In this document: one piece after another, positions 16,469 through 63,946 of the stretch | Layout: the number at the start of each line of letters is the position of its first letter | Position numbering within the stretch: the first letter of the stretch is position 1 | Origin: Whitmania pigra | Lineage: Eukaryota; Annelida; Clitellata; Hirudinida; Haemopidae | Assembly: GCA_021613335.1 (NCBI GenBank) | Contig: JAJTWR010000090.1 | Span: forward strand, 1,171,001-1,235,000 | Length of the DNA: 64,000 nucleotides | Direction of reading: 5' to 3' | The notes under the pieces: generated by a model | Seen by the model: only the letters and a program-made list of their open reading frames with translations | The model's database searches: none | Told to the model about the DNA's origin: nothing | Translations under genes and position numbers: made by a program

Positions 16469-16601
16469 TTAAGCACCCTCATCATCAGTGAACTCAGCGG
16501 GCTGAAGATCGAATGCAAAGGATTGAGTTCTAGGTAGCACTTCTGATCTTCGAGAGCTTTTAGAGATGGTTCCCCCGTATCCTCCATCAAAAATACCACT
16601 C
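16469..16601 (-). other. Possible orphan terminal exon
   Basis: Behind a T-rich tract and a CAG acceptor on the minus strand lies a 43-codon frame with mixed codon use, reading SGIFDGGYGGTISKSS and later RTQSFAFDLQPAEFTDDEG before TAA. The composition (Ser, Arg, acidic end) is protein-like and unlike local AT-rich noise. No donor partner was found upstream, and I do not recognise the family. An overlapping frame on the same strand (16402-16701) is also open, so one of the two is chance. Confidence 0.3.
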
Positions 16602-16937
16602 CTGCACGACATGCCGAGTTGAAAAAATTGTCTTCGTTACTCTTCATTCCGGCCGGGCGACTCAAAGGTACTGGGGTCAGTTCGTTTACGATCGCTGACA
16701 TCAACTTTCGCCAAAGATCACAAAGATGCTATTGAAGGCTTCAAAAGATTTTGAGAATGCACCTCTGCTTGAATGAATAGTTATTTAAATCGTCTTTTTT
16801 GTAGAGTTTTAACAGCTTCACTGGTGATCACAAAACATTTATTTAAGCGGCATTAATTGTCTCATTGTTCAATGGTTTTGGTTGCTTCATCACACAACAA
16901 CGCTTGCCGTTGTTACAACCGAAAGCCAGAAAAAGAA

Positions 16938-16943
16938 TTTATT
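16938..16943 (-). terminator. Candidate poly(A) signal of four-span gene B
   Basis: Minus-strand AATAAA about 130 bases past the stop codon of the gene ending at 17070. Confidence 0.45.
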
Positions 16944-17069
16944 ACGAAATTATAAAACCACAAAAATATATTTAAGCACTGATAAAAGCAATGATCATAT
17001 CCAAAAGTCGTCTAATAATATTTACAGTCCAACGCATCCCAGATAGATTCAGCTGAATTGGAAGATTCG

Positions 17070-18302
17070 TCAACAAATGAATGGAAAACAACAAAGGCAA
17101 TTCCAAAATGTCTTGCTCTTTGACTTTTCTCTCATTCCAGCAGCCAGGTGAAGGACGGAGGACACAAGAATGAACAAAGTGCTGGTGATGGCGAGCATGA
17201 CAGTCCACCCCACTTTTTGGCTTTTAAATCTCGGGCAGAGTTTCATATATAGACTCAGGAAGCTGGCAGCTGAATTTAGAATAAATTTTTTTAATTTAAA
17301 TGTTTTGTATTTTAGTGTGTGATTTTTTTTAAATTTGGCATTTGTGATACCGAAATACATCTTTAGATACAAATTTAACCTTGTAATAAGCAAAATACTA
17401 TATGTTACTGCTATTTGCCCTTTGCTACGAATGTTTAAATAAGGTACAGTTTTAGTAAACATACATAAACGCAATAAACGATCAAATTAATATTCATATA
17501 TTCATATTTATTTCATTGTCTAGTGTCAAGCATCTATCTCAACAAACACAGATACAAACTTGATAGCAGTCCCAAGCATCCAGCGATGTAAGGCAATTTA
17601 TATCCATTCGATTTAAAACAACAGACATGAATAAATGATGTGACGCAACTGATCAAACACAATGCCAGCCCTAAGGCTAACCAAATTGTTTCTGGGAGGT
17701 TGATAACAAACCATATTCCTTGAAATGAAATTCAAGAAGTAAATAATTTTTATATCAGTTAACTCGCCAAAAGTAATTTGTTTATTATTAATAACAATAA
17801 TAAAGTAATAAAAACAATTCAGTAATGTTTATATTCTATTCTAATTATAACGTCAACCTGAATAATAAGTTACGGATGGCAAAATATTCATATTTCAAAT
17901 CAGGCATTCATCTTGCCGATTAAGAATTACGTCATTATAATAGTGTTCAGGACGCCCACGGAAATTTCGATCCCTATCCATAGCCGACTTCTATATTATG
18001 CCATTTGGCAATGGACAACCAAACTAAATGAAGCCCTTAAAATTCGACCGAGTCCTAAGAAATTACTTTCGGAAGGCCTGATTTACTGTAATATTAAATT
18101 TATTAAACTTTAATAAAAGGGAATTACCTGGAAGGATTGAAATTTTCTTATCGCTACTGTTGTACGTGAAGATTCCATATTCCAATCGTAAGTTCCGATT
18201 GACGAACCAAAACGGAGATGCAGAAGCAACGAATAAACCTAAGGAACCAAACAATACGAAAAGGTGTGCGATCAGCGCCAATGTAGCAGACGACTGTGTC
18301 AT
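17070..18302 (-). CDS. PMP22/claudin-like four-span membrane protein B
   Basis: Exons 18128-18302, 17560-17718 and 17070-17269 encode 177 residues. TM1 LALIAHLFVLFGSLGLFVAS is followed by SPFWF and then YGIFTYN, the loop position where family members carry GLW and a cysteine; here the cysteine is absent. TM2 is WLALGLALCLISCVTSFIHV, TM3 begins at GCLGLLS, and TM4 is WTVMLAITSTLFILVSSVLH. The tail is Lys-rich with a WNCLCC cluster that could be palmitoylated (inference). The middle exon is 159 bases, the same as in gene C, and both introns are phase 1 at the same places, so B and C are tandem duplicates. The donor after GLLS was chosen by this homology; another GT lies 13 bases downstream. Confidence 0.7.
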
Positions 18303-19907
<1,605 letters not shown>

Positions 19908-21029
19908 TCAATGACTTCGATTTTGCTTGTAACCAGCTACCAGGAATAGAACTGTGGCCACTAGCGCCAAGGCAGTGCTTAAAATTGCCAGCAAAAAAGT
20001 CCAATCAAGATTATGTCCGCCTCGTTTTCCAAATTCAGCTTCGACAGATATTACAATCATTGTGGTTAGAACGGCAGTAACTGAAAGCATAAACATTGTT
20101 AAATTATGTTAACTTTAGATAGATAGTTATATATAAAACACTTAATCAGGGTCCTTATTCAGAATAATCACTCGCCATATATTACGTCAATTTGGAAATA
20201 GAAAATTAAAAATTAAAAAAGAAAAAATAATTATAAAACAAGACGGGCCCTAAAAAATTGACGGGCTCAAGCATGTGTCTGTTGCCGTGTCAATCCATCT
20301 GTCATTTCCAAGTCTAATTTACTGGCAATCATCAGGGACAAACCTGATAGAAGTCCCAGGGCTCCAGAAGCAAAGCAGAGTTTATATCCTTTGGATTTAT
20401 GGCGGCATACCAGTAAGGACGATACGATGGTAGCTACGAAGCACGACACCAAACCAAATGTGTACAGACCAGGGATTATGAAACTCATTAGATGGTGGAA
20501 AACTGTTTATAAAAAAAAAAATAGAAAAGAAAGATGTGTAGAAATATAAGTTTTAAAGTAAATACTCGAAAATATTGATTAAAACAAGCTAATAAACAAA
20601 TAATACAATAATAACAAATCAATATTGAACTCGACATTAGGACAGAGTATCATCGGCAGAGCCATTTACTTGAACCGAATATAGTTGAACAAAATATGGC
20701 AATAACATTACTGCGACTGTAAATTTATATTTAATGAATTATTATCATAGGAAATAGAAATGATCATTATGATAATTGCATTATCTATTCTTTTATTTTC
20801 TTTATTTTGAATCATATAAAATACATCGATCAAATAACGAAATCTTCTAAAAATAAATATTACCATGTCTTTTAAAATGGCATTCGTTTCCATGGCAGTA
20901 AGTTATAATGCCGAAACTTGATCCCATGAAATAGGTCCAGTAAGGAGCCCCAAAAGCAATGGCATACCCCAAGAAAGCCAGTAGCATTAAAACGTAGGCG
21001 GTGATTATTAACTTTCTGGATTGCGTCAT
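19908..21029 (-). CDS. PMP22/claudin-like four-span membrane protein C
   Basis: Exons 20864-21029, 20344-20502 and 19908-20080 encode 165 residues. TM1 is LIITAYVLMLLAFLGYAIAF, followed by APYWTYF and then GIITYCHGNEC. Of the three paralogues, only this one keeps a pair of cysteines in the first extracellular loop, as in the claudin/PMP22 signature. TM2 is YTFGLVSCFVATIVSSLLV, the TM3 region begins GALGLLSG, and TM4 is WTFLLAILSTALALVATVLF. The tail is short and basic. Introns are phase 1 at the same positions as in B. Start taken at the ATG of MTQSRK because the codon opening the longer frame is TTG. It probably represents the least diverged member of the local array. Confidence 0.72.
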
Positions 21030-21920
21030 TATCCTCAATCTCTTATAACGAATATTACTTCAGTCTAAGGGGAACTTTTGGAACTGTTTTTTTATTAAAT
21101 TCTAATTTGGCTTATAAACCTTAGCATCACACCCTCATTCCTCAGCATCTCTTCGCGCTGCCATCAAAGTGTGTCAGAGCTAAAAACATCTCGAGTATGA
21201 GAAAAACTGGAGACTTTTATTTCTAGCTAGGAGGTAAAGTTCGAAAAACAAGAAAAAATTTAAAAAGGCGTTTCTTCATTAAAGAACGTTTTCAGAAATT
21301 GGTTTGTGGATTTTGAAAATGTGAGCGGGTATTCATTCACAACAAATTTGTGAAAATTATTGGGCCAAAGGGCCCTTCCCTTTATTTGAAAGTTATAAGA
21401 CAAAATTAAGTGAATCTATTATAAAATAAAAATTAGTTAAAATTGAACAAATGTATATATTTTAAAAAATTATTTAAATAATTTGCCCTATCGAAAAAAA
21501 TTTTAGTAGCTGTGCTCAGCGCTCTCTCCCCCCCCCCAAATCTGCCCATCGGTCTCAGTGTTTGGCCCTCGCCAGGCTGGCTTTTATGCACCTGTCAGGA
21601 TCCTACGATGGGAGTTACGATAAATAGCTGCATGACATGTGGTTTTAATTCTAAATATTGTTAATAATCAATATCTTCGCCATCCGGTTAAGCAGAATTT
21701 TGGCGTTTTGAATTTACTTTCAGAAAGAAGTACATCTCATGCTTGAGTGCTATTTATAGAATCTTTGATTTTTTTCAATTTTGATTTTTTAATATAATTT
21801 TAAAGTTTATATTAAACTTTTAAAAATTGTTACATTTATCGATTCACAGTCATTTTGAATTATAGAATAGCTGTAAAATATGTCAATGTTTATTTATCAA
21901 TTTATAAATTTTGGGCGAAA
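21030..21920. other. Spacer between four-span gene C and PYM1
   Basis: Divergent-promoter interval (gene C reads left, PYM1 right). No TATA box in a convincing place, no repeats of note. Confidence 0.4.
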
Positions 21921-23207
21921 ATGAATAAGTTGGTAGAAAGAACTGGAGTTATAAGAGATGATAAGACTGGTTAGAAAAGAATTTGGAGAATTTTATGTGC
22001 GTCTGTATAACCGCTTGAATGATCACAACCCACATTTAAACTAAAACTGTTGGTTTTCACTAGAAAACCACCGGGGACAGAATATTCAATTGAGTATTCG
22101 TGCTGCATCATGTGTCAATATCGTATGATGTTTCAGCATTCGAAGCTTCGTGACTTTAAAATGTCGTATTTAATCGCATTTATCCGAGCGATCGGATCAT
22201 GCTTTTATTGAACTTTTAATTTGATGGACATTGAAGAAGATTTAAGCAAATTTAAGAAGCTTCCTCATACAACATTTTACTCGTTTGTGAATTAGGATGT
22301 GCTTTAAAACGTGCTTTTTAATTAAATTCACGTATATTACCTGGGAACTACAAAGATTTTCACATAGCCGAACCTCCTGACTCATGATCTACTTACATTC
22401 ATATTTATTAAATAATAATTCATTTAAAATCCACAGGAGAACTATTCCTCCCAGCTACTCAGCGACCGGATGGAACATGGAGGAAAGCCAAAAAAGTAAA
22501 GGAGGGGTATATCCCAGAGGAGGAAATGCCAAGGTTGGCATGTCACTTGCTAATTGGCTGATTTGTTAATACTTAAATCACCTAATTGCATCATCTTCAT
22601 CATTTTAGAATTAGATTTGTTTTCATAATGATTCAGCCAATGAGTGTCTTACAGTAAGGCTTTTATGCAGCTGATTAAGTGGAAGCGCACATCATTTATC
22701 TGTTTTTCTTATGGTTCGATCATCCCTGTATAAGCTACATTAGTGTTAAACTTTGTAATTACTTTTGTATTATTACTCAGGTATGAATGCAAAGGAGTCC
22801 AATGGCTGAAGGCCAAACCTACCCTGCCAGTGGGATTGGCACCAGAGCCAGAAAAAACATCTCAAGACAAGCCCTCGAAATCTGCTCTGCGGAGGGCCAA
22901 GAAAAGAGAGAAGAAGGAGAAAAGTGGCCACGAGGAAGATCCAGAAGACCAGATCGACAAGCTGACGGATGCCATCTCCGAATTGGCTTTGACTAACGGC
23001 GATTCGGAACTCGGGTCTGTCGAAAGGCACAAGAAGCTCCGATCCCTTAGGAAGAAGATGAAGCAGATCGAAGAATTGGAAGAACAGCTTAAAAACAACA
23101 AGTCCCTCAAGCTGGAGAAAGAACAACTGGAAAAAATCCAAAGGAAGGCTCAGATCAAGGCAGAGATTAGCCTATTAGAGGCTGGGGATAATGACGATGA
23201 GAAGTGA
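21921..23207 (+). CDS. PYM1: PYM1, partner of Y14 and Mago (exon-junction-complex disassembly)
   Basis: Exons 21921-21969, 22437-22533 and 22781-23207 encode 190 residues. The N-terminal Mago/Y14-binding domain is clear: [19 protein letters not shown], then [11 protein letters not shown] and [11 protein letters not shown]. The C-terminal half is a Lys/Glu-rich helical segment with [16 protein letters not shown], matching the ribosome-associated part of PYM. In known species PYM binds the Mago-Y14 dimer and the 40S subunit and releases exon-junction complexes from mRNA in the cytoplasm. The first exon was found by phase: it ends with a phase-1 GT and supplies the codon completed by exon 2. The gene converges on SDE2, with 195 bases between the stop codons, so the two transcripts probably overlap at their 3' ends. 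Confidence 0.93.
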
Positions 23208-23364
23208 TTCAGATTCTGAGACAAACTTGAAAAGCTTTCAGGGGTTTATTGATTAATTGTTAATTTATTTTTCAAGATCACAGCTTGTGATCCAGTGTTG
23301 CTGTTCACCTCCAATCTAATTTCATTCGGCAGTTTTTTTTACAAAGACAGTTTATCTGCATGGA

Positions 23365-23370
23365 AATAAA
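23365..23370 (+). terminator. PYM1: PYM1 poly(A) signal
   Basis: AATAAA 158 bases after the PYM1 stop and only about 30 bases before the SDE2 stop codon on the other strand. Cleavage 10-30 bases on would end the PYM1 message at or inside the SDE2 last exon. Confidence 0.6.
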
Positions 23371-23398
23371 CGAGCTGTGTCCCAAGTCAATGTCTCCT

Positions 23399-23404
23399 TT
23401 TATT
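23399..23404 (-). terminator. SDE2: AATAAA overlapping the SDE2 stop codon
   Basis: On the minus strand the SDE2 stop TAA is embedded in TTAATAAAAG, so the hexamer overlaps the stop codon itself. If used it would leave a 3' UTR of 10-30 bases. Other TTTATT matches near 23242 and 23265 (plus-strand reading) offer longer ends that would overlap PYM1. Confidence 0.4.
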
Positions 23405-25337
23405 AACTAGAACTTTGATCGTGAACCTGGGAATCGTCTGCTTTACTGTTCTTGTCTTCTGATAGAGGGGCTTTGATTTCTTCAGCAGCACTGATCTCAG
23501 GCACTTCGTCGACATCGTTTGATTCTGTGTTTTGCACAACATCATTTCTTTCCTCCTTTTCCACAATCCTCTCTTCAGGACTGATTTCTATCTTGTCAAT
23601 CTCTTTCAATTCCAGCTTGGCTTTCTTGGGATTTGATGGAACCTCATTTTCTTCATCATCATCATCGCTGTCCAAGTCGTCCCCGAACCACATCTTTGCC
23701 TTCGAAGGATCGATGTCTGCTTTTCTTTTTACGGGAATATTTCCTGGAACTGTGGAATTGTAAGAAAGAATTGTTATAATTGTTCAGAAATGTTTTTAAT
23801 TATAAGGGGGAATTTACATATGTAATTTATATGTTTATGTAAGTATGCTGTAAATATTTGTGTTTATGTTAAGAATGGCTGGTACAACTAGAGATTCTTA
23901 ACTACTATTTTATGCAGCATTGGTAATAATATGTTACCAAATTCCCTCAGCAGAAATGTAATTGGTTAACCAACACCATCTACATTTGAGAATTGAAATA
24001 GTTAGCACTCAAAGAAATAACATCAACTGGTTAACTAATTATTTAAACAATTCATTGAACCATTAAATGAACCCAATTGAATTAACTATTAATTGATTAA
24101 TTACACCACTCATTAATTAAGCTATTACTTAATTAAACTATTAATTTCCAACCTTGCTTCATGGCTTCCTCCAAATGCTCCCTGATCTTCTCCTTCTGCT
24201 GGTCATAGGCAGTGCTGTCGAAAAAGTACTTTGCTTCTTCTCTTTTCTTCTTCTTCTTCTTTTCCTCTTCCTTCTCTCTCTGCAGTCGTTCTCTCTCCGG
24301 AGCCTTCTCTATCCATTCCTTCAATCTGAAATTCGAATTATTTGGTTATTGTTAACGACCACAATGCACCGGGCACGTTATTATTTACTGTTCTTAATTC
24401 TAACTTGAAGATGTTTGCTGCTCTTGATAATTACAATAATAATAGTAGTATAAATCTATTGAGTAGAACAAATCTAAGGTCAAAATTTAAATTTCAACAA
24501 AATTCAATTGAGATAAATCATAAAAGATTTTAATGAGCAATAAAATAAACTAAACATAACAAAAAAACATTAACAAATATTAAAACAATTGGTCGATTGA
24601 AGTGACTGACTTCTTTTCGTTGTTGACGTCCCTCATCCTTCGTCCGCTGAGGTCCCTGCATGCCTCCCTGTTTGTCGTCTTTTCAATCTGAGCACCCAGT
24701 GCCCTAAGCATGGAACCGAACCCTTGGTGAATAAAAATTGTATTAAATGGGACAATAATTATTATTAATATTAGTTATACAAGTTAGTATCATGATGAAA
24801 ACAATTCTACCAAACGTTAAAGGGACTAATAAGTCTTAGCAACTAAAAAAATTCTCAACAGATTGGGTCTTCTGAATAGACATGTCAGCTTGACAAGGAA
24901 GTTAGCAGGGCTCACCTCCTTTTCCACCCACAAGTCTTGGATGGAACCTGTAAGTCTCTCCAAGAATGGCTTCATCACTATCGTTGACTTTTTTTCCATT
25001 TTGTGTCACATAGAAATCGTCTACAAAATCTGCAATGGCCTTTAATGAAAAACATAAAACATATTTGATTTAAACGCATTTATGAGTAATAATGGTAGCA
25101 ATAATAATAAATATCTAATTAACAATATTAACAACAAAAACTAAAAAGCTCTTGAAGACATAAAAAATATTTATCCAAACTTTTTTTGGTGTTATAATAA
25201 AGGTAATAGTCTAAAAAACGAATGTTTCTTACCGAATTTTCTAGAAGAAATTTTTTTAAAGCCAAGACTGATCCACAATGTCTATCACAAATAAAGGACT
25301 TTGAAATAAACGCATTTAACTCCATTTCTACAATCAT
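23403..25337 (-). CDS. SDE2: SDE2, DNA-replication/splicing regulator with cleavable ubiquitin fold
   Basis: Exons 25233-25337, 24916-25039, 24611-24722, 24153-24325 and 23403-23749 encode about 286 residues. The N-terminal ubiquitin-like part ends in [17 protein letters not shown], the family's processing site. Cleavage after the GG exposes the Lys of KGG (known from yeast and human SDE2). The following block [20 protein letters not shown] is nearly invariant in the family. A Lys/Glu-rich coiled-coil and an acidic tail ([15 protein letters not shown]) follow. No C-terminal SAP domain is seen, unlike human SDE2. In fission yeast the processed protein joins the spliceosome; in human cells it guards replication forks. 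Start placed at the first ATG, because the longer frame opens with GTG. The gene is divergent from RAB2 and convergent with PYM1. Confidence 0.93.
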
Positions 25338-26134
25338 CGGCAGCACGGATAATTCCGTAAACACAACAAATACTTTATGGCAAACAATGATACGATAATA
25401 AAATTTAAATTACATCTACGAGCTTCACGAAGTCAAACTAAAATTTAATAATATTTTTTCACTATTTGATCAGACTATCAAATGTATTCGTAAAATAATT
25501 TTATTCTACCTTATGTACTATTGGATATCCATGTAACATATTTTAAATAATTCTGACGTTTAAGTGACCTTTAAGAAGCAAACTTGTCAAAAATAAGTGA
25601 ATCTAAATTCACAGAAATTCTCTTCTTAGATTATTGTTCTTCACAAGCATCCTTGTCTTGTCAAAATTAGATTACTTTAGATAAATTCTGGCGAATTTTA
25701 AATCGTTTTGCATTATTTTTTAAGTTCAAATGTTTGAGTAAAAGCTAATGAGAAAAACCTTTAAAGAACAAACATCAATAGCTAATTTCTGTTAAGGTCA
25801 GAAAACGCAGCAAAATTAAGATCAATTTTTAAATAAGCCAAGCAATAATTGTGCATAATTTTTTTCATATCTATATATATATATTTTAATTAATAAGTAA
25901 TTGAAAGTCAATTCTTCGGATCGACTCTGCATTTCACGTAGCAATTATGTTAAACAATTGTAGATGCTAATACGTTTATGACAGGCGCAGTACCCGTCTT
26001 CCGCGAGTGACAAAACATAAAGATCTGAACTGCTGCTCGTATTATATTTCCTTATATTTGCTTAGTTTCCCATATTTGCTATCTTTAGCGAATCGACTTA
26101 AACATCTCCCGAGATCTTCGAAACATAGGGAGAT
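25338..26134. promoter_or_regulatory. Divergent SDE2/RAB2 intergenic region
   Basis: About 800 AT-rich bases separate the SDE2 and RAB2 start codons, so both promoters must lie here. A locally GC-richer stretch around 25981-26010 just upstream of the RAB2 ATG may mark its core promoter. No TATA box in a fitting place. Confidence 0.4.
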
Positions 26135-28991
<2,857 letters not shown>

Positions 28992-30396
28992 AGGCTACAC
29001 GACCCCGAGCCGCAGAGCAACGCACCCGAGAAGTCATAGAAGTGTTGCCTCTGTGTTTGCTTGCGGGCGCCTGGTCACGTGGACAGATGAGGCCGAACGT
29101 CGTCGTTATTTTATTTATTTAATTACAATCCAACTCAATCTGCAAGTCATTTTACGTTTGAGGATTTGAAGGTGCTGATAATGATGATGGTATTGATGAT
29201 GATGCTGTCATTTTCAATTGTTTTAATGGGTTCATTTTTGTGGGGAATCTTAAATGAACATCGATCCTACATTGGTTGGACCTGGTTTTTATCCTATCAA
29301 CTGTTCCTTGCCAACATTTGTTGCTAAAACATTCGAGGTTGAAAGAGTGCGACACCCAGCTGTTCTAATTTTTAACCTTTGACCTCCGATGTTGGCAATG
29401 ATGTGTTTGATTTTAATTATTGGATATTTTAACAGTCTCATGGCTGGCTTGCAGTTGTTGGCCGTTGTGCTGTTGTGCTTCCCATTTTGTGCATTTATCG
29501 TGCAGAGGATACGAATCGTTTTGATTATTTTTCTGAATTTAATTACGCCAAATGTGTGCTTACTTATAAATATAAATTATACATAGATAAATCTATTCTA
29601 AACTCTTGTCCCTCAAGAATTTTGACTTTCTTGGATGTTTTGGTGATTCGATCTGCCATTCTGGAAGTGTGGGCAAGACTTGTTGGGGATGACCTGATAT
29701 GATACTTGTGGAATGTGTGTGTCTGTGCGTGTGTGGAATGTGGAGTCAGTTTAAAGGGGTTTTGGTGAGTGAGGTGATGTTGCGTTGATGTCAATGGTGT
29801 CCATTTTTTTTTGTTTGAGTTGCGCAAAGAATATTATCTATTTTGGCCAGTGGACGTGAAATCATGATACATTTGAGGACATGCGAACGTTAGAACTTGC
29901 TTGACATCATCCTAAGTTTATCGCTCGATGTTCTAATCTGTAAATATCGATTCGAGTCAAGCATTGGGGAGGTTTACGCACCTCTGCCCCCTCGCCAGCC
30001 GCTCAGCCTCCTGCGAATTTGCCCTCGGCGTGAACGACCCAATTGTAGAAGACTGCGCGCTCATTGTGTTGTCAATGTTGGCTTGTAGTTAACTGTGAAA
30101 AATTGGAATTGTTTCGGTTATAACTTCGACAGACTTTCACTTCTGCTTGGAAAAGCTGTGGCGATGTCATCGTCAGACAGTTTCTGAGCCGTACCTGCAT
30201 GTCCGTTCAGCTGGATAAGATCGCCTTTTAATGTAAGAAATTTCGATGATGAGCAAGGATTATGCTGGATTTATAACTTATTGCTAGATTTAAAAGTAGC
30301 TTTAGTTAGTTAACCAATAAGGAGCTTAATAGCTTACGTCCGAATGTGAGTCTACGAAATTAATTTAATGGCTTTTGTTTATTTCAGCTACTGGTC
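28992..30396. other. RAB2 3' UTR and convergent spacer
   Basis: RAB2 (+) and the 42-exon gene (-) converge here. The sequence is less AT-rich than elsewhere, especially 29000-29100 and 29960-30080, but open frames in it (for example a hydrophobic one at 29389-29586) lack homology and splice context. They are most likely untranslated. Confidence 0.45.
30378..30383 (-). terminator. Poly(A) signal of the PEP-synthase-like gene
   Basis: Minus-strand AATAAA beginning 13 bases past the stop codon at 30397, implying an unusually short 3' UTR if used. Confidence 0.45.
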
Positions 30397-48169
<17,773 letters not shown>

Positions 48170-48558
48170 GACGATGTTATTATTTCCAGTTCGAGTTAAT
48201 AAATGGAATCGATTAAGTTAATCAGATTATAAAAAGGATTAAGCGAATAAAAATTAGTAGATATAAAAAAAAACAGTTTGGTAAATAAAAGTTAATAAAT
48301 AAACTATTGAATTACACTCAACAGAAACAATAACCATACAAATATTTTAAAAAATTTATTAATTTCAAATAAGCGATTAATTTCAAATGATATTCTAATC
48401 AGAAAGTCAACATTTAATAAATCGCCTGCTGTTTTCCATGGTAACGTCATGCAAACTTTAATTATGGATATTCAAGAATATACTGCAGCGTTATTGGTTA
48501 ACTAATTTATCAGTTACATTACTATATTAAAAGTATAAACTATATTGTCATTAAACAT

Positions 48559-48589
<31 letters not shown>

Positions 48590-48784
48590 TATTATTATTA
48601 TTATTATAAAGTTTATTTTCATAATTATTGAGAACGTACCTAATGACACGCACGTCAGGGAAGCAGTTGAGTTAAAATAACTTGAAAAGTTTCTCAACAC
48701 ACAAAAAATATCGAATATCCCAGTCGGATCGATAGGTTGAGTCTGCCTGTCTGTCTGTCTGTCTGGCTGGCTGGCTGGGTGTCT

Positions 48785-48952
48785 AGATGGATAGATGGAT
48801 GGAATATGAATGAGCAAATGAATGAATGAATGAATGAATTAATGGACGAATGAAATAATGGGTGAATGGATGTATGGATGGATGGATGGATGGATGGATG
48901 GATGGATGGATGGATAGATGGATGGATGGATGGATGGATGGATGGATGGATG
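48785..48952. repeat. (GATG)n array with GAAT flank
   Basis: Tetranucleotide GATG repeat, preceded by GAAT units. Confidence 0.9.
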
Positions 48953-49119
48953 AAAAAATATGGAGGAACGAATGGTTAATGGCTTGGCGGATTGATTTAT
49001 ACGTAATCAAAGAACATTTGATGGATATTTACAGCCGCAGTTGTAATGATCGACAGATGGTAGAAACGATGCATGGATGAATGATTGAAGCCATCACACG
49101 ACTTTTTGCCTTGGTAACG

Positions 49120-49312
<193 letters not shown>

Positions 49313-49984
49313 TAAAAAATACTCGTGAGTAATGAAGTAGTCAAAACAGTTATAAAATAATTTTACAATATTTTTTTTTTAAATCTTGTAATATTTGAAA
49401 TATCTGAGAAAAAATAGAAATAGCTGAACAGTTATTCAGTTAATAAAATGTAAATCAATTCGAATTAATTAATAAATTAAAACAGGCTACCGTTATTAAA
49501 AACACACAATTTCATCACCTCACCTGATTGGACGTCCTTGAGACACCTGGCGACAGTAAATGTCCTAAATTACTTAACAATGTTTGCTTTGGAATCCTTT
49601 GTTTGAACTGCTTCTCCTGACAATCATCACTGTCATCATGATGACGATGACGATGACATTGACGATGACAGTGATGACTATGACGATGACAATGATGACG
49701 ATGACGAAGACACTGACGATGACAATGACGACGACAATGACGACGGTGACGAAGACGATGACAATGATGATGGTGATGTAGCTTAGCGCTCTCTAAAAAT
49801 CAACATGGTCGACTTTTCTGACATATTGTTGCTGGTGATGATGTTGATGCTGTTGTTGTTGTCAGTATCAGCTGATTGATTGACGGCATGATTGAACTCC
49901 AACCATAAAATCAATCGATCGTCTTGCACTAGTCGATTCCAAAAGCTCCGAGAGCAAATTAAAAACGGAAAAACCCAGCCACAC

Positions 49985-50052
49985 CACGTGACCTGATAAG
50001 GTATTCCTCCTTCAGTAGCGAGTATAAATAAGAGTTGCAGACGATTAGTCTT
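49985..50052 (+). promoter_or_regulatory. Core promoter of the START-domain gene
   Basis: TATAAATA at 50023-50030 lies in a locally GC-richer stretch. A palindromic E-box CACGTG lies at 49985-49990, about 35 bases upstream. A TTAGTCTT at about 50045-50052 fits an initiator roughly 25-30 bases after the TATA box. The first ATG of the gene is 275 bases downstream. This is the only convincing TATA promoter seen in the window. Confidence 0.55.
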
Positions 50053-50304
50053 CGTGGCGCGCTTGACTTTTAACAGACAAGTGGGGACCAGTTTAGAAGA
50101 GTTATTAGTTAACTAGTCTATTAATTAACTATTATTATTATTGTTGTTGTTGTTATTAAATTATTTAACTCGTTAATGTTATCTTTTATCCGATTAGTTT
50201 AGTTTATTTATTTATATGTTTAAATAAATTGATTTTGATTTTAAATGATTTCCTATTAAAATAATTAAATGATTTCCAATGATTAAATAGAAGAAAACGA
50301 CAAG

Positions 50305-63946
<13,642 letters not shown>

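Larger units (their letters stand above)
14000..17069. other. Intergenic region between four-span genes A and B
   Basis: Holds two families of degenerate duplicated sequence (14209-14266 with 14428-14488, and 15118-15235 with 16127-16240), an ATT/ATC microsatellite at 14591-14771, and one candidate orphan exon (16469-16601, minus). The plus-strand open frame 15360-15758 has no recognisable domain and is not called a gene. Confidence 0.5.

Noticed and set aside
29389..29586. Hydrophobic 65-codon plus-strand frame
   Set aside because: Lies in probable RAB2 3' UTR; T-rich sequence readily gives hydrophobic frames.
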